Shown: positions 62,353-64,000 of the stretch, in pieces
Position numbering within the stretch: the first letter of the stretch is position 1
How the letters are laid out: each line of letters starts with the position of its first letter
Source: Hippophae tibetana
Taxonomy: Eukaryota; Streptophyta; Magnoliopsida; Rosales; Elaeagnaceae
Direction of reading: 5' to 3'
DNA length: 64,000 nt
Assembly (NCBI GenBank): GCA_037013495.1
Contig: CM072810.1
Coordinates: 35,307,843-35,371,842 of the forward strand
The notes under the pieces: generated by a model
Databases searched by the model: none
Told to the model about the DNA's origin: nothing
What the model saw: only the letters and a program-made list of their open reading frames with translations
Made by a program: the position numbers and the translations under genes

Positions 62353-64000
62353 GAAAAAGGTAATCCGAGCTCTAAAATGATTATTTCATTGAATTTATAG
62401 TTGTATTTCTTCCAAGTGACTTCAAACATTTTGGATACCACTCATATAGGCATTTGAGCAAAAAACTAAATCTAGAACTATGCAGCTGAGAAGAAATTTT
62501 GATCTCTATATCATGCAAGAGGATGAAACTTTGAACAAATTCTATGCAGGTTTTTCAATCAATATCAACACCTTGTACAATTTGGATGGACCTATTTGGA
62601 AAAAAAAAGTAGATTGAGAAAATTGTTGTTAGCCTACATTATCATTTTCAAGAAAAAGATACCTTGCTTAAATCCATATAGAAGGCCTGTGAACTTGCTG
62701 TTAAATGAATCAGTTGGAAATTATTCGAACTGCATTATTTGTTACCAAGATGATAGCAATCCACTTTCGTGGACGGAAAGAGCTTGACTTTATAGACATC
62801 AAGTATAGTGGTACGAGCGAAGCAATTTTGACACAATTGTTAGAATTGATGAATCTAATACCAATGAAGAGAAAATATCTATACTTTCCCATAGATTTAC
62901 TAAATTTCTTAGAAAGAATAAACCCGTTTTTAGGGACTTAAGAAAAAGGTAATCCGAGCTCTAAAATGATTATTTCATTGAATTTATAGTTGTATTTCTT
63001 CCAACTGACTTCAAACATTTTGGATACCACTCATATAGGCATTTGAGCAAAAAACTAAATCTAGAACTATGCAGCTGAGTAGAAATTTTGATCTCTATAT
63101 CATGCAAGAGGATGAAACTTTGAACAAATTCTATGCAGTTTTTTCAATCAATATCAACACCTCGTACAATTTGGATGGACCTATTTGGAAAAAAAAAGTA
63201 TATTGAGAAAATTGTTGTTAGCCTACAATATCATTTTCAAGAAAAAGATACCTTGCTTAAATCCATATAGAAGGCCTGTGAACTTGCTGTTAAATGAATC
63301 AGTTCGGAAATTATTCGAACTGCATTATTTGTTGCTAAGATGATAGCAATCCACTTTCGCGGATGGAAAGAGCTTGACTTTAGAGACATCAAGTATAGTG
63401 GTACGAGCGGAGCTATTTTGGCACAATTGTTAGAATTGATGAATCTAATACCAATGAATAGAAAATATCTATACTTTCCCATAGATTTACTAAATTTCTT
63501 AGAAAGAATAAACCCGTTTTTAGGGATTTAAGAAAAGGTAATCCGAGCTCTAAAATGATTATTTCAATGAATTTATAGTTGTATTTCTTCCAAGCAACTT
63601 CAAACATTTTGGAGACCACTCATATAGGCATTTGAGCAAAAAAACTAAATCTAGAACAATGCAGCTGAGCAGAAATTTTGATCTCTATATCTTTAAAGAG
63701 GATGAAACTTTGAACAAATTCTATGCAGGTTTTTCAATCAATATCAACAACCCATACAATTTGGATGGACCTATTTGGAAAAAAACGTAGATTGAGAAAA
63801 TTGTTGTTAGCCTACATTATCATTTTCAAGAAAAAGATACCTTGCTTAAATCCATATAGAAGGCCTGTGAACTTACTGTTAAATGAATCAGTTCGGAAAT
63901 TATTCGAACTGCATTATTTGTTACCAAGATGATAGCAATCCACTTTCGTGGATGGAAAGAGTTTGACTTTATAGACATCAAGTATAGTGGTACGAGCGAA
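62353..64000 (+). repeat. 2356-bp HOR, third copy cut by the window edge (M107-M109)
   Basis: M107 (62353-62941), M108 (62942-63531) and the partial M109 (63532-64000) match M93, M94 and M95 at offset 8234, and M89, M90 and M91 at offset 10590. The first part of M107 differs (CTGAGAAGAAATTTTG instead of CTGAACATAAATTTTG), so the match begins inside M107, before AACACCTTGTAC. M108 keeps GCAGTTTTTTC, AAGTATATTGAG and TTTAGAGAC. M109 keeps ATATCTTTAAAGAGG. The array clearly continues beyond the right edge. Confidence 0.88.

Larger units (their letters stand above)
1..64000 (+). repeat. Satellite DNA array, 588-bp monomer, about 109 copies
   Basis: One AT-rich monomer repeats head to tail across the whole window with no interruption. 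Taking the TAA after TTTTTAGGGAT as the boundary gives 108 full monomers from 16 to 63531, mean length 588.1 bp and range 585 to 590. Bases 1-15 end one more monomer, and 63532-64000 begin another. All copies have the same orientation. Landmarks recur in almost every copy: GAGCTC about 15 bases in, TCTAGA about 118 in, AGGCCT about 328 in, and CTATACTTTCCC about 70 before the end. Length differences come mostly from A-runs and single-base deletions. I see no target-site duplications, terminal inverted repeats, transposase or reverse transcriptase. Tandem satellite DNA is the only reading that fits. The family name and species cannot be told from the sequence. Confidence 0.98.

Noticed and set aside
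176-63932. Hundreds of 60 to 101-residue open frames as a gene family
   Set aside because: They are the same three or four frames re-copied every 588 bp, overlapping on both strands, with mostly residue-changing differences and frequent frame loss through A-run changes. No promoter, intron or protein family is evident.
1-64000. CRISPR array
   Set aside because: The repeats are 588 bp and directly abutting with no unique spacers, unlike the short repeats and spacers of CRISPR loci.
1-64000. Tandem transposons, LTR elements or Helitrons as the source of the repeats
   Set aside because: No terminal inverted repeats, LTR pair, target-site duplication, or transposase, reverse transcriptase or helicase motif is visible, and monomers join seamlessly. 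An ancient origin from part of an element cannot be excluded but has no support here.
1-64000. Ribosomal RNA spacer or telomeric repeats
   Set aside because: No conserved rRNA segments and no runs of short telomere motifs occur. All sequence is accounted for by the 588-bp monomer.

Overview
The whole 64 kb window is one uninterrupted tandem satellite DNA array. A monomer of about 588 bp repeats head to tail on a single strand. It gives 108 complete monomers (positions 16 to 63531, lengths 585 to 590 bp) plus a 15-bp fragment at the left edge and a 469-bp fragment at the right edge. I found no unique sequence, inversion, transposon insertion, RNA gene or convincing protein gene. Composition is AT-rich, about two thirds A+T by sampling. 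Megabase-type satellite arrays with higher-order repeats (HORs) are typical of eukaryotic centromeric or pericentromeric heterochromatin, or of satellite-rich sex or B chromosomes. The sequence alone does not identify the species, and I do not recognise the monomer as a named satellite family.

Monomers here are counted from the TAA that follows the conserved TTTTTAGGGAT at the end of each unit, so monomer 1 (M1) is 16-603 and M108 is 62942-63531. Diagnostic substitutions and small indels sort the monomers into subtypes, and the subtypes recur in fixed order as a series of different HORs. From left to right these are: an old, eroded 6-monomer pattern with a 5-monomer deletion derivative (16-10610); a transition zone (10611-13549); a 10-monomer unit of 5885 bp followed by its 9-monomer copy, with a 3-monomer ABC repeat nested inside (13550-24729); a short transition (24730-26493); a very uniform 4-monomer repeat of exactly 2352 bp (26494-32373); two nearly identical 2350-bp 4-monomer units (32374-37074); a 2-monomer repeat of 1176 bp (37075-39424); a mixed zone (39425-43535); three copies of a 1763-bp 3-monomer unit (43536-48824); a mosaic (48825-51763); two copies of a 2356-bp 4-monomer unit (51764-56475); and a zone (56476-62352) that is a distant copy of about 37.7-43.5 kb, offset by about 18.8 kb. 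A third copy of the 2356-bp unit closes the window.

The array carries readable traces of unequal exchange. Two hybrid monomers have narrow breakpoints (M7 near 4.0 kb and M35 near 20.36 kb), one 10-mer became a 9-mer, a one-base deletion has spread to 13 monomers only in the right half, and blocks differ widely in homogenisation. Many short open frames occur on both strands of every monomer. They are re-copies of the same few frames, differ from monomer to monomer by many amino-acid changes, and look like by-products of AT-rich repeated DNA. I therefore annotate no CDS. The main interest is the multi-scale HOR architecture and the recombination history it records.
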